From Leisingera sp. S132 (lineage in GTDB: Bacteria; Pseudomonadota; Alphaproteobacteria; Rhodobacterales; Rhodobacteraceae), in NCBI RefSeq assembly GCF_025144465.1, contig NZ_CP083553.1, positions 1,486,001 to 1,550,000 of the forward strand: DNA of 64,000 nt. The letters run 5' to 3'. The translations under genes and the position numbers were made by a program. This document shows, piece by piece, positions 26,040-35,022 of this stretch. Every line of letters begins with the position of its first letter. The first letter of the stretch is position 1. A model generated the notes under the pieces. That model was not told where the DNA came from. It saw nothing but the letters and a program-made list of their open reading frames with translations, and did no database searches.

Positions 26040-26981
26040 TTAATCGCGGCGGGCCAGCGGGTGATGTTCGAGCACCAGTTCCTGCAGCCGCGCATCCAGC
26101 ACATGGGTGTAGATCTCTGTGGTGGCGATGTCGGCATGGCCCAGGAGCGCCTGGATTGCGCGCAGATCGGCGCCGTTTGCCAACAGGTGGGTGGCAAAGG
26201 CATGGCGCAGGGTGTGCGGCGTCACCTTGTCCGGGGATATGCCGCCGGTCACCGCCAGTTCCTTGATCAAGAGGTAGAACCGGTGGCGGGTCAGGTGGCC
26301 GGATTTGCCGCGGGACGGGAACAGGAAACGCGAGGCCGGGTGCCCCTTGGCTTCGCGCTCTGCTTCAACGCCGTCGCGCACCAGCAGCCACTGCGCCAGA
26401 GCCTCGCGGGCGGGCGGCGACAGCGGCACCATGCGTTCCTTGCCGCCCTTGCCCAGGATCAGCAGCATCCGCGGGTCGCCGCGGGCGGCGGACACCGGCA
26501 GCGAGACCAGTTCCGTGACCCGCATGCCGGTGGCATAGAGCAGCTCCATCAGGCAGGTGTTGCGCAGCCGGTCGGCCTCTGTCCGGCCGGTCTGGCGGGC
26601 GGCGTCCAGCAGGCGGTCGACCTCGATCACTTCAAGGGTCTTCGGCAGCCGCTTTTCCCGTCCGGGGCCGCGGATCTGGATCGCGGGATTGTCCTCGCGC
26701 CAGCCTTCCTCAAACGCGAAACGGTAGATCTGCTTGACCGCCGACAGCCGCCGGGCCCGGGTGGAGCGGGCCAAACCTTGCGCGTCGCAGTTGATCAGAT
26801 AGGCCTCGATATTGTCCTGAGTGGCGGTCAGGAAACCAAGCTTGCGGTGCTCCAGCCAGGCGGTCAGATCCTTGAGGTCGCGGCCATAGGCCAGGAGCGT
26901 GTTCTGCGAGGCGCCGGTTTCCGCCGCCTGGGCATCCAGGAAGGTGGAGATCCACTGGAAATTGTCGCGCGGGGCTGCCAT
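26040..26981 (-). CDS. xerD: Tyrosine recombinase XerD
   Basis: A 313-residue site-specific recombinase that, with XerC, resolves chromosome dimers at dif. The SAM-like core-binding domain (about 5-95) is followed by the catalytic domain. All active-site residues are present: R154 (TGMRVTEL), a Lys in GKGGKER (178-184), H256 and R259 (HTLRHAFATH), H282 (LGHADI) and Y291 (IYTHV). It is separated by one base from the upstream gene, so it is translationally linked. It is a housekeeping copy, not a mobile-element integrase. Confidence 0.93.
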   Translation of the reverse strand: MAAPRDNFQWISTFLDAQAAETGASQNTLLAYGRDLKDLTAWLEHRKLGFLTATQDNIEAYLINCDAQGLARSTRARRLSAVKQIYRFAFEEGWREDNPAIQIRGPGREKRLPKTLEVIEVDRLLDAARQTGRTEADRLRNTCLMELLYATGMRVTELVSLPVSAARGDPRMLLILGKGGKERMVPLSPPAREALAQWLLVRDGVEAEREAKGHPASRFLFPSRGKSGHLTRHRFYLLIKELAVTGGISPDKVTPHTLRHAFATHLLANGADLRAIQALLGHADIATTEIYTHVLDARLQELVLEHHPLARRD

Positions 26982-26982
26982 G

Positions 26983-28500
26983 TCAGCCGTGCTCCAGCAG
27001 CATCAGCTGAAGGGCGGCGCGGCGGGCGGTGTCCTCCAGCCCGACGGCGCGGAAGGCGGCGAGGGCGGCGGTGAGATCGCCAAGGTTGCCGTCGGCGCCC
27101 TGGGCAAACAAAACCATGCTGCGCAGGATCGCCTCGCCCAGCTGGCCGTTGTCCAGCAGCCGGCGGATGGCGGGCGGCGCGGCGGCCTCCGCGGCAAACC
27201 CCAGCGAAATGGCTTCTGCCAGCGGTGACGGTGCGGCGGCATCGCCGGGGCGGCCTTGGGCGAGTGCGGCCAGGAAATGACCGGCCGCGCCGGAGGCCTG
27301 TGCGTCATGGGCGGCGGTTTCGTAGGCTGGCGACAGCAGGCGGATGCGCCAGGCGAGCTGAGCCGCCGGTCCTGTCAGCTCTGCGCGCGCCAGCGGCTCG
27401 GCAAAGAGATCCGCAAAGACGGTTTCGGTGCCGGCTTCCTGCATGGCCTGCCAGGCGCGGGGCAGGGATCTGGCAATCGTGTCAGGACTGCCGGACCCCA
27501 GGTCGTCCTCAAGTTTCTGCACCGCCGAGACCCGGTCCCAGATGCCGCCGGAGGCGGCGGGTTTGCGGGCGCTGAACAGGCCCAGGTACTGGTTCGGGTT
27601 GAGCGCGCCGGCGCGGGCCAGCCGCTCTGCGGCTTCCAGCTGCGCCTTCCAGCCGGCAATGTCGCGCAGGTCGGCGGCGGCAAAGGCCGGCGGCAGCGGG
27701 GCGGTGGGCATGCTCTCGCCAATGGTTTCAAACAGCCGGAAGGTCAGCGGGTCAGGATGCGCCGGGCGGCGCAGCGGCGGGGCCAGTTCGAACAGGTCCG
27801 GATTCAGGAACCTGTCGAGCAGATCCATCTGCTCCCTGGGCAGCAGCTCCAGCGCGTGGGCCGTTTCCAGCATCAGCGCCGCGGTCGGCCAGTCGCTGCG
27901 CCGGGCTGCGCAGAATATCCGCACGGCGTAGCTGTCCGACAGATGCGGTGACGCGGTGAGGGCCGCGCAGGAGGCATCCTCGCTGCCAGTCAGCAGGGTG
28001 GCGTCGAACCAGCGGGCAAAGCGCTCCTTGCTGTCCGCCGGGCCTGCGTGCTCCACCAGCGCCTGCGACGGGTCGGTGGCCCCCAGCGCCAGCAGCCGGT
28101 CGAGCCGGGCCAGCAGGATCCGGTCGCCAGTGGCGGCGGGCGGGCGGGTTTCCGACAGCAGCAGGGTGAACAGCAGCGCCTGCATCGCCGGGCTGCCGCG
28201 CACCGGCACGGTTTCGATCAGATGGGTGATGTCATCGGCGGAACTGCCGCGCCAGAGATCGGCAGGCAGGCCGGTTGCGGCAGCAGGCACCAGCCCGACC
28301 GGAGGCAGCAATGTCTCCAGCGGCGTCACCGATATTTGCGGCAAAGCGGCAGTGCCCGCGACGGGCGGCTCCAGCAGCACGGTGCCGGGCAGCCCGACAC
28401 GGGGCGCCGGCTGGTTGAGCCAGTCAATTGCCGCCAGCGGTTCATTGGCAAGCGCGCTGCCTGCCAGCATCACCCCGGCGGCAGCCGCCTTAATCCGCAT
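26983..28500 (-). CDS. Secreted/periplasmic protein of unknown function
   Basis: A 505-residue protein with a clear signal peptide (about 1-18, MRIKAAAAGVMLAGSALA). It is very rich in Ala, Leu, Pro and Arg, mostly helical in appearance, with no catalytic motif that I recognise. Its repeated short helical stretches could be TPR-like, but no clear repeat unit is visible. It overlaps the small membrane protein gene upstream by 11 bp and precedes xerD by one base. Expected to act in the periplasm or cell envelope. Confidence 0.7.
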   Translation of the reverse strand: MRIKAAAAGVMLAGSALANEPLAAIDWLNQPAPRVGLPGTVLLEPPVAGTAALPQISVTPLETLLPPVGLVPAAATGLPADLWRGSSADDITHLIETVPVRGSPAMQALLFTLLLSETRPPAATGDRILLARLDRLLALGATDPSQALVEHAGPADSKERFARWFDATLLTGSEDASCAALTASPHLSDSYAVRIFCAARRSDWPTAALMLETAHALELLPREQMDLLDRFLNPDLFELAPPLRRPAHPDPLTFRLFETIGESMPTAPLPPAFAAADLRDIAGWKAQLEAAERLARAGALNPNQYLGLFSARKPAASGGIWDRVSAVQKLEDDLGSGSPDTIARSLPRAWQAMQEAGTETVFADLFAEPLARAELTGPAAQLAWRIRLLSPAYETAAHDAQASGAAGHFLAALAQGRPGDAAAPSPLAEAISLGFAAEAAAPPAIRRLLDNGQLGEAILRSMVLFAQGADGNLGDLTAALAAFRAVGLEDTARRAALQLMLLEHG

Positions 28501-28639
28501 TCAGCACCACCGGTTTGCGCACTTCGCTGCTGGGCGCGCTGAAATCGGCGCCGAACCAGGGGCCGACATAGGCGTAGCCCACCAGCCCGATTGCAGCCAG
28601 AACCAGCAAGTAGACCAAATACTTAATCAATCGCCCCAT
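28490..28639 (-). CDS. Small single-span membrane protein
   Basis: A 49-residue protein: a short basic start (MGRLIKYL), one transmembrane helix (about 6-26), and a tail containing SSEVRKPVVLNAD. The gene overlaps the following secreted-protein gene by 11 bp, an arrangement that argues for real translation. The ribosome site is weak (TTGGATG). Function unknown. Confidence 0.62.
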   Translation of the reverse strand: MGRLIKYLVYLLVLAAIGLVGYAYVGPWFGADFSAPSSEVRKPVVLNAD

Positions 28640-28720
28640 AGCGCATCCAATGCCTGTTTCCTGCTCTTTTGCCCAAGTTATATATTCCCTTTTCGGCAAG
28701 ATCACGTCATTCACTGAAGA

Positions 28721-29311
28721 ATGAGCGAAAAAGAGCAAATCAGCGGCCAGAAGGCAGCAGCGCCGGTGCCTGGGAAACTGAAGAAGACCATCGTGATGGT
28801 GGGCATGATGGGGGCCGGCAAGACCGCCGTGGGCCGAGCGCTGGCGGCCCGGCTGAACGCGCCGTTTCTGGACAGCGACCATGAGATCGAAGCCGCCGCC
28901 AACATGACCATTCCGGAGATTTTCGCCCGCGACGGCGAGCCTTTCTTCCGCCAGAAGGAGCGCCAGGTGATCGCGCGCCTGCTGGAAGAAGAGCGCGGCG
29001 TGCTGTCGACCGGCGGCGGGGCATTCCTGGCAGAGGAGAACCGGCAGGTGATCACCGCCAAGGGCGTCTCGGTCTGGCTGAATGCCGACCTCGAGGTGCT
29101 GTGGAACCGGGTGCGCCACCGCGACACCCGGCCGTTGCTGCGCACGGCCGACCCGCGTGCGACACTCAGCAACCTGTATCATCAGCGGGTGCCGCTTTAT
29201 GCCAAGGCGGATGTGTCGGTGGTCTCGGACGGGCAGGCCTCGATTGAAACCATGGTGGACCGCGTGCTGGACGCCTTGAAGGCACGCCCCGATGTATTGG
29301 AGTGGAACTGA
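28721..29311 (+). CDS. aroK: Shikimate kinase
   Basis: A 196-residue kinase that makes shikimate 3-phosphate in the chorismate pathway. The Walker A motif GMMGAGKTAVGR is near 28-39, the shikimate-binding stretch FLDSDHEIEAAA near 50-61, and the GGGAFL motif near 97-102. The stop overlaps the aroB start by one base (TGATG), so the pair is coupled. Confidence 0.94.
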   Translation: MSEKEQISGQKAAAPVPGKLKKTIVMVGMMGAGKTAVGRALAARLNAPFLDSDHEIEAAANMTIPEIFARDGEPFFRQKERQVIARLLEEERGVLSTGGGAFLAEENRQVITAKGVSVWLNADLEVLWNRVRHRDTRPLLRTADPRATLSNLYHQRVPLYAKADVSVVSDGQASIETMVDRVLDALKARPDVLEWN

Positions 29312-30417
29312 TGGAGCGCACGGTTCATGTGCCCCTGGGCGAGCGCGCCTATGATGTTGTGATCGGCCCGGGCCTGCTGGCGCAGGCCGGGGAGCGGATC
29401 AAGCCGTTCTTGAGCCGCCCGCAGGTGGCGGTGCTGACGGATGAGACCGTGGCGGAGAAGCACCTGGACGCCCTGCGTGCCGGGCTGGCCGCTGCGGGCG
29501 TGGAGATGAACGCGCTGGCGCTGCCGCCGGGCGAGGCGACCAAGGGCTGGCCGCAGTTCACCCGCTCGGTGGAATGGCTGCTGGATCAGAAGGTGGAGCG
29601 CGGCGACGTGGTTGTGGCCTTTGGCGGCGGCGTCATTGGCGACCTGGCGGGCTTTGCCGCTGCGGTGCTGCGCCGGGGCGTGCGGTTCGTGCAGATCCCG
29701 ACCTCGCTCCTGGCGCAGGTCGACAGTTCGGTGGGCGGCAAGACCGGCATCAACGCGCCTCAGGGCAAGAACCTGATCGGCGCCTTTCACCAGCCGTCGC
29801 TGGTGCTGGCGGATACCTCGGTGCTGGAAACCCTGACCGCGCGGGATTTCCTGTCCGGCTATGGCGAAGTGGTGAAATACGGATTGCTGGGCGATGCGGA
29901 GTTCTTTGCCTGGCTGGAACAGAACGGCCCGGCGCTGGCTGCAGGCGATGTGGCGGCGCGGGTCGAGGCGGTGGCGCGCTCGGTGCAGATGAAGGCCGAC
30001 ATCGTGGTGCGCGACGAAACAGAGCAGGGCGACCGGGCGCTGCTCAACCTGGGTCATACCTTCTGCCACGCGCTGGAGGCGGCCACGGGGTACTCGGACC
30101 GGCTGCTGCATGGCGAGGGCGTGGCGATCGGCTGCGCGCTGGCGTTTGAGCTGTCGTCCAAGCTGGGCCTGTGTTCGCAGGAAGATCCCAGCCGGGTGCG
30201 CGCGCATCTGAAGGCGATGGGCATGAAGACAGATCTGGCCGACATTCCGGGCGATTTGCCCGGGGCAGAGGCGCTGCTGGATCTGATGGGCCAGGACAAG
30301 AAAGTGGTTGCCGGCCAGCTGCGTTTCATCCTGGCGCGCGGCATCGGCGAGGCCTTTGTCACCGGCGATGTGCCGCCGGGCGCGGTGCTGGACGTGCTGC
30401 GCAGCGCGGGCGCCTGA
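29311..30417 (+). CDS. aroB: 3-Dehydroquinate synthase
   Basis: A 368-residue NAD- and zinc-dependent enzyme converting DAHP to 3-dehydroquinate, step two of the shikimate pathway. The NAD-binding FGGGVIGDLAGF is near 106-117, and PTSLLAQVDSSVGGKTGIN near 130-148 carries catalytic Lys and Asp residues. Metal ligands are expected in YGEVVKYG and LGHTFCHALE. The ATG at 29311 was preferred to a GTG at 29302 because of GGAGTGG. A strong terminator follows, so aroK-aroB is a complete unit. Confidence 0.95.
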   Translation: MERTVHVPLGERAYDVVIGPGLLAQAGERIKPFLSRPQVAVLTDETVAEKHLDALRAGLAAAGVEMNALALPPGEATKGWPQFTRSVEWLLDQKVERGDVVVAFGGGVIGDLAGFAAAVLRRGVRFVQIPTSLLAQVDSSVGGKTGINAPQGKNLIGAFHQPSLVLADTSVLETLTARDFLSGYGEVVKYGLLGDAEFFAWLEQNGPALAAGDVAARVEAVARSVQMKADIVVRDETEQGDRALLNLGHTFCHALEAATGYSDRLLHGEGVAIGCALAFELSSKLGLCSQEDPSRVRAHLKAMGMKTDLADIPGDLPGAEALLDLMGQDKKVVAGQLRFILARGIGEAFVTGDVPPGAVLDVLRSAGA

Positions 30418-30442
30418 ACCGGGCGGGCACCCGCGGACAGTC

Positions 30443-30470
30443 AAAGGGCAGCCCCGGGGCTGCCCTTTTT
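30443..30470. terminator. Strong bidirectional terminator
   Basis: A perfect 26-bp palindrome with arms AAAGGGCAGCCCC and GGGGCTGCCCTTT ending in a T-run, between aroB and the convergent chemoreceptor gene. Confidence 0.9.
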
Positions 30471-30492
30471 GTTTGCTGTGCCAGCGGCCGGC

Positions 30493-32694
30493 TCAGGCTG
30501 CGTTGCTGCTGTTCAGGTCCTGGTCCCAGCCGTCATCCTCTGCATCAAAGTCGATGCTGAGCGGCGGATGCGCCGCTGGCGCCGGCAGGGCTGAGGCGGC
30601 CGCGCCGATGGTGAATTGAGACACCTGCTCCCGCAGCTCCTGTGCCTGTTCAGACAGTGAGGTGGTCGCCGCGGTGGTCTGTTCGGCCATGGCGGCGTTC
30701 TGCTGGGCCATCATCTCCAGCTCACCGACAGCGGTGTTGACATCGCTCATCTGGGCCGACTGTTCCTTCATGTTGCCGGCAATCTCGACCACCAGCGAGG
30801 AAATCTCGCCGACCTGGTCATTCACGGTGGCCATGGCCTGGCCGGCCTGATCCACCAGCGCCGCACCGTTTTTGACCTGTTCGGAGCTGCGGGCGGTCAG
30901 TTCGTCGATCTGCTGCACCGCGTCGGCACAGCGCTGTGCCAGCATCCGCACCTCGGAGGCGACAACCGCAAAGCCGCGGCCTGCTTCGCCTGCGCGGGCG
31001 GCCTCAACCCCGGCGTTCAGCGCCAGCAGGTTGGTTTGGAAGGCGATGTCCTGGATCACCTTGGTGATCTGGGAAATCTCCTGCGAGGATTCCTGCAGCT
31101 TGTCCATTGCGGTGATGGTGTTCTTGACCACCTCGTCGCAGGATTTGACCCCGTGCTGTGCGCTGTCGGCCAGCTGCTCGGCGCGGCCGGCGTTTTCGGC
31201 GGAGCGCTGCACGTTGCTGGTCAGCTCCCCCATGGCATGGGTCGTTTTTTCAAGCGTCGCCGATTCCGCCTCGGTGCGGTGGGCGAGGTCCATGGAGGCC
31301 TCGGCAATCGACTTGGTGCTTTCATCGACGCTGCTGGTGAGTTCGGCAATCACGGAGATGGCCGTGCTCAGCGCTGTCAGCGAATCGTTGAAGTCCATCC
31401 GGATCGATTTGAATTCATCCGGAAAGAACTCCTGGATCGGCTTGTCCAGGCGTTTCTGCTGGAGGTCCATCAGTGATTTGCCGATGGTGCGGGCCACGGT
31501 GAGGATCTCCTCCCGGCGTTCTTTCTCCTCCTGCACGCGCTCTTCCTGCTTGCGCTGGGTGACGGTGCGCAGATCGACGACATTGCGTGCCACCGTGCCG
31601 ATTTCGTCGCGGCGGGTTGCGCCGGGAACCTCGACCTCGGTCTCGCCGGAGCCGAGTTTCTTCAGCGCCACGTTCAGAACCGCCAGACCCCCGGTGATGT
31701 TGCGGGCAATCGACAGGCCAAGCAGAAGCACCAGCCCCAGCATGACAGCGGCAAAAATGGCCATCTCTGTCAGCAGCAGCTTGCTGTGCGCATCAAAGGC
31801 AGCCATGTCGCGCTCCAAATGCTCGATCAGCAGCACTTCCTTCTTTTGCAGAACCTCGATGGCCTTGGTTGCAGCTGCGAACCAGCTTTCCGCAGTGACG
31901 TCCGCGCCGTTGTCGCCGTGCAGAATACCCTTGCGCAGGTCCTCGAAGGTTTTCATTTCGGGGCTGCCGAACAAGCCCTGAACGGCTTTCCGGTCCTCTG
32001 CGGTTGCGAAGTTCATGAAGGTGCTCAGGCGCTCCTTGAACAGTTCATGATAGGCAACGAAGGTTTCGCGGTCTTTCGGTTTCCAGCCATGCTTGAACCC
32101 CACGGCGCCGGCTGCACGTTCCAGGCCCGCGGCGTCGATCGCACGCATGAAGAAGGACAGGGCCACGGCCTCCTGCGAGATCCGGGGATCGTCGATGCCG
32201 TTGGCCAGTGCCAGACCGGTCTGGATGAGGGCCGCGTTCAGTTCCGTGTAATAAGAAATCAGATCCTTCAGCTTCAAAGAGTGGGTGTCTATCTTCTGGC
32301 GGATGTCCTTCTTGCGGGCCAGTTCCGACCTGGCAAAGGTGATGGAATCTGCGGACTCGGCCGGTATGGACGCAAGGTCGATGTGGCTGATCTCCTCGAG
32401 ATAGGCAGCCATCTTGGCGTCATTTTCCTGGCGCACCTTGACCAGCTTTTCCGGCGGCGTGCCCGCGGCGCTTTCGAGATAGTTTGCGCTCAGCCCGCGT
32501 TCCAGCTGCAGATTGTGGACAAGGCTGCTCATATGTTCCAGCACCTCCCCGGCGAGGACCGTGTCGGCCTGGGCCTTGCGCTGCAGGTCGAGCAGGGTTT
32601 GCCCGATGAACCAAAGGCTGAGAAGCAGCGGTGCTGCCAGAAGTATCCCGATCTTGGTTCTGATCGAGAGATGCTGCAAAAAGCGCATACCCAT
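30493..32694 (-). CDS. Methyl-accepting chemotaxis protein with NIT sensor domain
   Basis: 733 residues from the ATG at 32694, picked because AAGGA lies 8 nt upstream. Transmembrane helix 1 spans about 9-30. A long periplasmic NIT-type (nitrate/nitrite-sensing) helical domain lies at about 35-300, starting with [16 protein letters not shown], the characteristic QxERG segment. Transmembrane helix 2 is near 305-327 and HAMP at about 330-385. The cytoplasmic signalling region has the hairpin tip [20 protein letters not shown]. The C-terminus is Trp-Asp rich but not a classical NWETF tether. The ligand is inferred, since NIT domains are not all nitrate sensors. Confidence 0.9.
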   Translation of the reverse strand: MGMRFLQHLSIRTKIGILLAAPLLLSLWFIGQTLLDLQRKAQADTVLAGEVLEHMSSLVHNLQLERGLSANYLESAAGTPPEKLVKVRQENDAKMAAYLEEISHIDLASIPAESADSITFARSELARKKDIRQKIDTHSLKLKDLISYYTELNAALIQTGLALANGIDDPRISQEAVALSFFMRAIDAAGLERAAGAVGFKHGWKPKDRETFVAYHELFKERLSTFMNFATAEDRKAVQGLFGSPEMKTFEDLRKGILHGDNGADVTAESWFAAATKAIEVLQKKEVLLIEHLERDMAAFDAHSKLLLTEMAIFAAVMLGLVLLLGLSIARNITGGLAVLNVALKKLGSGETEVEVPGATRRDEIGTVARNVVDLRTVTQRKQEERVQEEKERREEILTVARTIGKSLMDLQQKRLDKPIQEFFPDEFKSIRMDFNDSLTALSTAISVIAELTSSVDESTKSIAEASMDLAHRTEAESATLEKTTHAMGELTSNVQRSAENAGRAEQLADSAQHGVKSCDEVVKNTITAMDKLQESSQEISQITKVIQDIAFQTNLLALNAGVEAARAGEAGRGFAVVASEVRMLAQRCADAVQQIDELTARSSEQVKNGAALVDQAGQAMATVNDQVGEISSLVVEIAGNMKEQSAQMSDVNTAVGELEMMAQQNAAMAEQTTAATTSLSEQAQELREQVSQFTIGAAASALPAPAAHPPLSIDFDAEDDGWDQDLNSSNAA

Positions 32695-33000
32695 ATTCCG
32701 AATCCTTGATGAACCGTTTCCCGTTATTTCCATTCAGCATTCAGGATATGTCTTAATTTTCACCTAGCTGCCGGCCAGCAGACCGTAATTTTATCGCAAA
32801 ATGGCGGGCGCCTTCTGGCCGCCGGGAAAGGCTGTCTGCATTGGGGGACAGCGGGTTACCCGATTGAAAAGAAAACCTGAATTTCAGATGTATCAATAGG
32901 AAGTGCGGCCAGCGCTGAGACTGAAAGGCAGATGGAGAGACCATGGCCCGCAGGCGGTGTCTCCCGCCCGCAATGCCATCAGAAAACCAGTGCAAGCAGC

Positions 33001-33032
33001 AAAAAACCCCCCGGACCAAAGGGCCGGAGGGT
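33001..33032 (-). terminator. Terminator after ssb
   Basis: Read on the minus strand, CCCTCCGG and CCGGGGGG form a stem ending in six Ts. The adjacent spacer 32695-33000 holds no gene; it should contain the chemoreceptor promoter. Confidence 0.75.
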
Positions 33033-33076
33033 GATGTCTGACAGCGGTCAGTGTTTCTTGATTCGCCCGGACGGGA

Positions 33077-33595
33077 TCAGAACGGGATTTCGTCGTCGTC
33101 GATGTTGTGGGACGCGCCGCCGCCAAAGCTGCCGCCGCCACCGCCGCCCTGCGGTCCGCTGTCATAACCGCCGCCGTAGCCGCCGCCCTGGCTGCCGCCG
33201 CCGTAACCGCCGCCGCCCTGGCCGCCGCCGCCACCGCCTTCGCCGCGGCCATCCAGCATGGTCAGGGTGGAGCCGAAGCCCTGCAGCACGATTTCGGTCG
33301 AGTAACGGTCCTGGCCGCTCTGGTCCTGCCACTTGCGGGTCTGCAGCTGGCCTTCGATGTAGACCTTGGAGCCCTTGCGCAGATACTGCTCGCAGACGCG
33401 GACCAGGCCTTCGCTGAAGACAGCGACGGAGTGCCATTCAGTCTTCTCGCGGCGCTCGCCGGTGTTGCGGTCCTTCCAGGTTTCCGAGGTGGCAATGCGC
33501 AGGTTGCAGACCTTGCCGCCGTTCTGGAAGCTGCGCACCTCCGGGTCGCGGCCCAGGTTGCCGATGAGCATGACTTTGTTGAGTGAGCCGGCCAT
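33077..33595 (-). CDS. ssb: Single-stranded DNA-binding protein
   Basis: A 172-residue SSB. The OB-fold (about 1-112) starts with [18 protein letters not shown] and includes ATSETWKDR and [12 protein letters not shown] long glycine-rich linker (about 118-162) follows. The acidic tip DDDEIPF, which recruits replication and repair partners, ends the protein. The ATG at 33595 follows GGACGG. It has its own terminator. Confidence 0.96.
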   Translation of the reverse strand: MAGSLNKVMLIGNLGRDPEVRSFQNGGKVCNLRIATSETWKDRNTGERREKTEWHSVAVFSEGLVRVCEQYLRKGSKVYIEGQLQTRKWQDQSGQDRYSTEIVLQGFGSTLTMLDGRGEGGGGGGQGGGGYGGGSQGGGYGGGYDSGPQGGGGGGSFGGGASHNIDDDEIPF

Positions 33596-33828
33596 AGGGT
33601 TCCGTCCTTTATTTCCTGAATATCCTGTCATTGACCGGACCGGTGCGAATCCGTCCGGGCTGTTTTGCCAGCACACTATAGACCCCGGCAGGGTGAGGAA
33701 AGCAGCTCTCTGGGGATGGTTTTGCGCTTGTTTCGACGCCGCACACAGGTTCTTGCGCCTGTGTTGCTTTAAATTTGCTCCGCATTGGTTATATTTGCGC
33801 AAACAGGGACAGTGTCGGGACAGCGGAT

Positions 33829-34413
33829 ATGCGCAAAGCCGTTGCGGGTTTGGTTATTGCCATGGTTGGAGCAGGGCAGCCTGCGGCTGCCGATATGTTC
33901 AGCACCAAGAACCGGCGGGATCTGTTTGCGGCCCACACGAGGGTGCTGGATGGACGGGCCGCGGCCCAGTACAAGAACTCTGTCCGGCTTCAGCCCAAGA
34001 CCTTCAGCATCCCGTCCTCCGGCGGCACGCTGCCTTACAGCGGCAAGTACCGCGGCCAGTATCTGGAGATGGCGCGCAGCGCGGCACGCCAGCACGGCGT
34101 GCCGGAGGATCTGTTCCTGCGCCTGGTTCAGCAGGAGAGCAACTGGAACCCCAATGCCAAGTCGCACAAGGGCGCGCTGGGTCTGGCCCAGCTGATGCCG
34201 GCCACCGCGCGGGCGCTGGGGGTGAATCCGGCCGTGCCGCAGCAGAACCTGGAGGGCGGTGCCCGCTATCTGGCGCGCCAGTTCCGCAAGTTCGGCTCCT
34301 GGCGGCTGGCGCTTGCGGCCTATAACGCCGGTCCGGATGCGGTGAAGAAATACGGCGGGGTGCCGCCCTACAAGGAAACCCAGAACTACGTGCGGAAGAT
34401 CTGGGGCAGCTAG
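33829..34413 (+). CDS. Periplasmic lytic transglycosylase (SLT domain)
   Basis: A 194-residue secreted peptidoglycan-cleaving enzyme. The signal peptide spans about 1-21. The SLT goose-lysozyme-like domain spans about 75-185, with the catalytic Glu103 in VQQESNWNP, then [13 protein letters not shown] and [10 protein letters not shown]. The final [12 protein letters not shown] matches the family's closing Tyr motif. The ATG at 33829 was chosen over an earlier in-frame start because it begins the signal peptide. It is compact and lacks accessory domains. Confidence 0.9.
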   Translation: MRKAVAGLVIAMVGAGQPAAADMFSTKNRRDLFAAHTRVLDGRAAAQYKNSVRLQPKTFSIPSSGGTLPYSGKYRGQYLEMARSAARQHGVPEDLFLRLVQQESNWNPNAKSHKGALGLAQLMPATARALGVNPAVPQQNLEGGARYLARQFRKFGSWRLALAAYNAGPDAVKKYGGVPPYKETQNYVRKIWGS

Positions 34414-34461
34414 GGTCCTGATCCCAAGGCGGCGCAGGCGTTAACCTGTGGATAACTTTCC

Positions 34462-34476
34462 TTAATGCCGCGTTAA
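34462..34476 (+). promoter_or_regulatory. CtrA box (TTAA-N7-TTAA)
   Basis: TTAA at 34462-34465 and TTAA at 34473-34476 are separated by exactly 7 nt, the full CtrA consensus. Further TTAACC at 34441. It lies 69 bp before the small membrane protein gene and 48 bp after the transglycosylase stop. Confidence 0.65.
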
Positions 34477-34545
34477 CTCCGCCGGAGTGTCAAGCATTTG
34501 CCTTAATTTTTCGTGAATCTGCACGCAGGTTCTGGAGGGAATGCC

Positions 34546-34920
34546 TTGTATATCAACAGCTTTGACGAACGCCTTGAACGCATCGACTGGCAGCCGAGCG
34601 CGGTGCCGACCCGGCATATGATCGACAGCGTTCTGGCCAGCCGTCTGCCGGTTCAGCCGCGCAGCGCGATGCTCAGCCTGGCAGGCGCGGTCACGGGCAT
34701 TCTGATCGGCGTCGGGCTGAAGGGCATGACGGTTGCGGACTCGCCGTGGGGACCGGACAGCGGCCTGGCGGGACTGGCAGGCAGCGGCCTGGCTCTGGCC
34801 GGTCTTGCGGTTTCAGTGGCGGCTGCCTTGGTGGCGGCAGCCAAGGGCAGCAAGGCGCCGCGGCTGATGCAATTTGCCTCGATCAACCTTCTGATGATTT
34901 CGGTGCTGCTGCTGAGCTGA
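34546..34920 (+). CDS. Small membrane protein, possibly CtrA-controlled
   Basis: 124 residues from a TTG at 34546, chosen because GGAGGG stands 6 nt upstream; a GTG at 34513 would add 11 residues without a ribosome site. It has a cytoplasm-like charged start (YINSFDERLERIDWQPSA), then three or four short hydrophobic Gly/Ala-rich spans (about 43-60, 72-98 and 108-124). No domain recognised. A perfect CtrA box upstream suggests cell-cycle, motility or gene-transfer-agent related expression. Confidence 0.65.
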   Translation: MYINSFDERLERIDWQPSAVPTRHMIDSVLASRLPVQPRSAMLSLAGAVTGILIGVGLKGMTVADSPWGPDSGLAGLAGSGLALAGLAVSVAAALVAAAKGSKAPRLMQFASINLLMISVLLLS

Positions 34921-34973
34921 GACCGCCCCCCGCGGGAGTGGGGGCACTGCTGTGATGATGTGCGCATGAAAAC

Positions 34974-35000
34974 GCCGGGGTGTCAGCACCCCGGCTTTTC
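34974..35000. terminator. Terminator between convergent units
   Basis: A 9-bp perfect stem GCCGGGGTG/CACCCCGGC with a 4-nt loop, followed by TTTTC. It separates the small membrane protein gene from the ABC importer operon. Confidence 0.8.
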
Positions 35001-35022
35001 TTTTGCGCGCTGTTCTGGCGCC

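Noticed and set aside
26040-26981. Tyrosine recombinase as evidence of an integrated element
   Set aside because: Sequence and operon position fit housekeeping XerD; no phage or plasmid genes or att repeats are near.
33110-33240. Repetitive GCC-rich tract near the end of ssb
   Set aside because: It encodes the glycine-rich linker of SSB; not an independent repeat.
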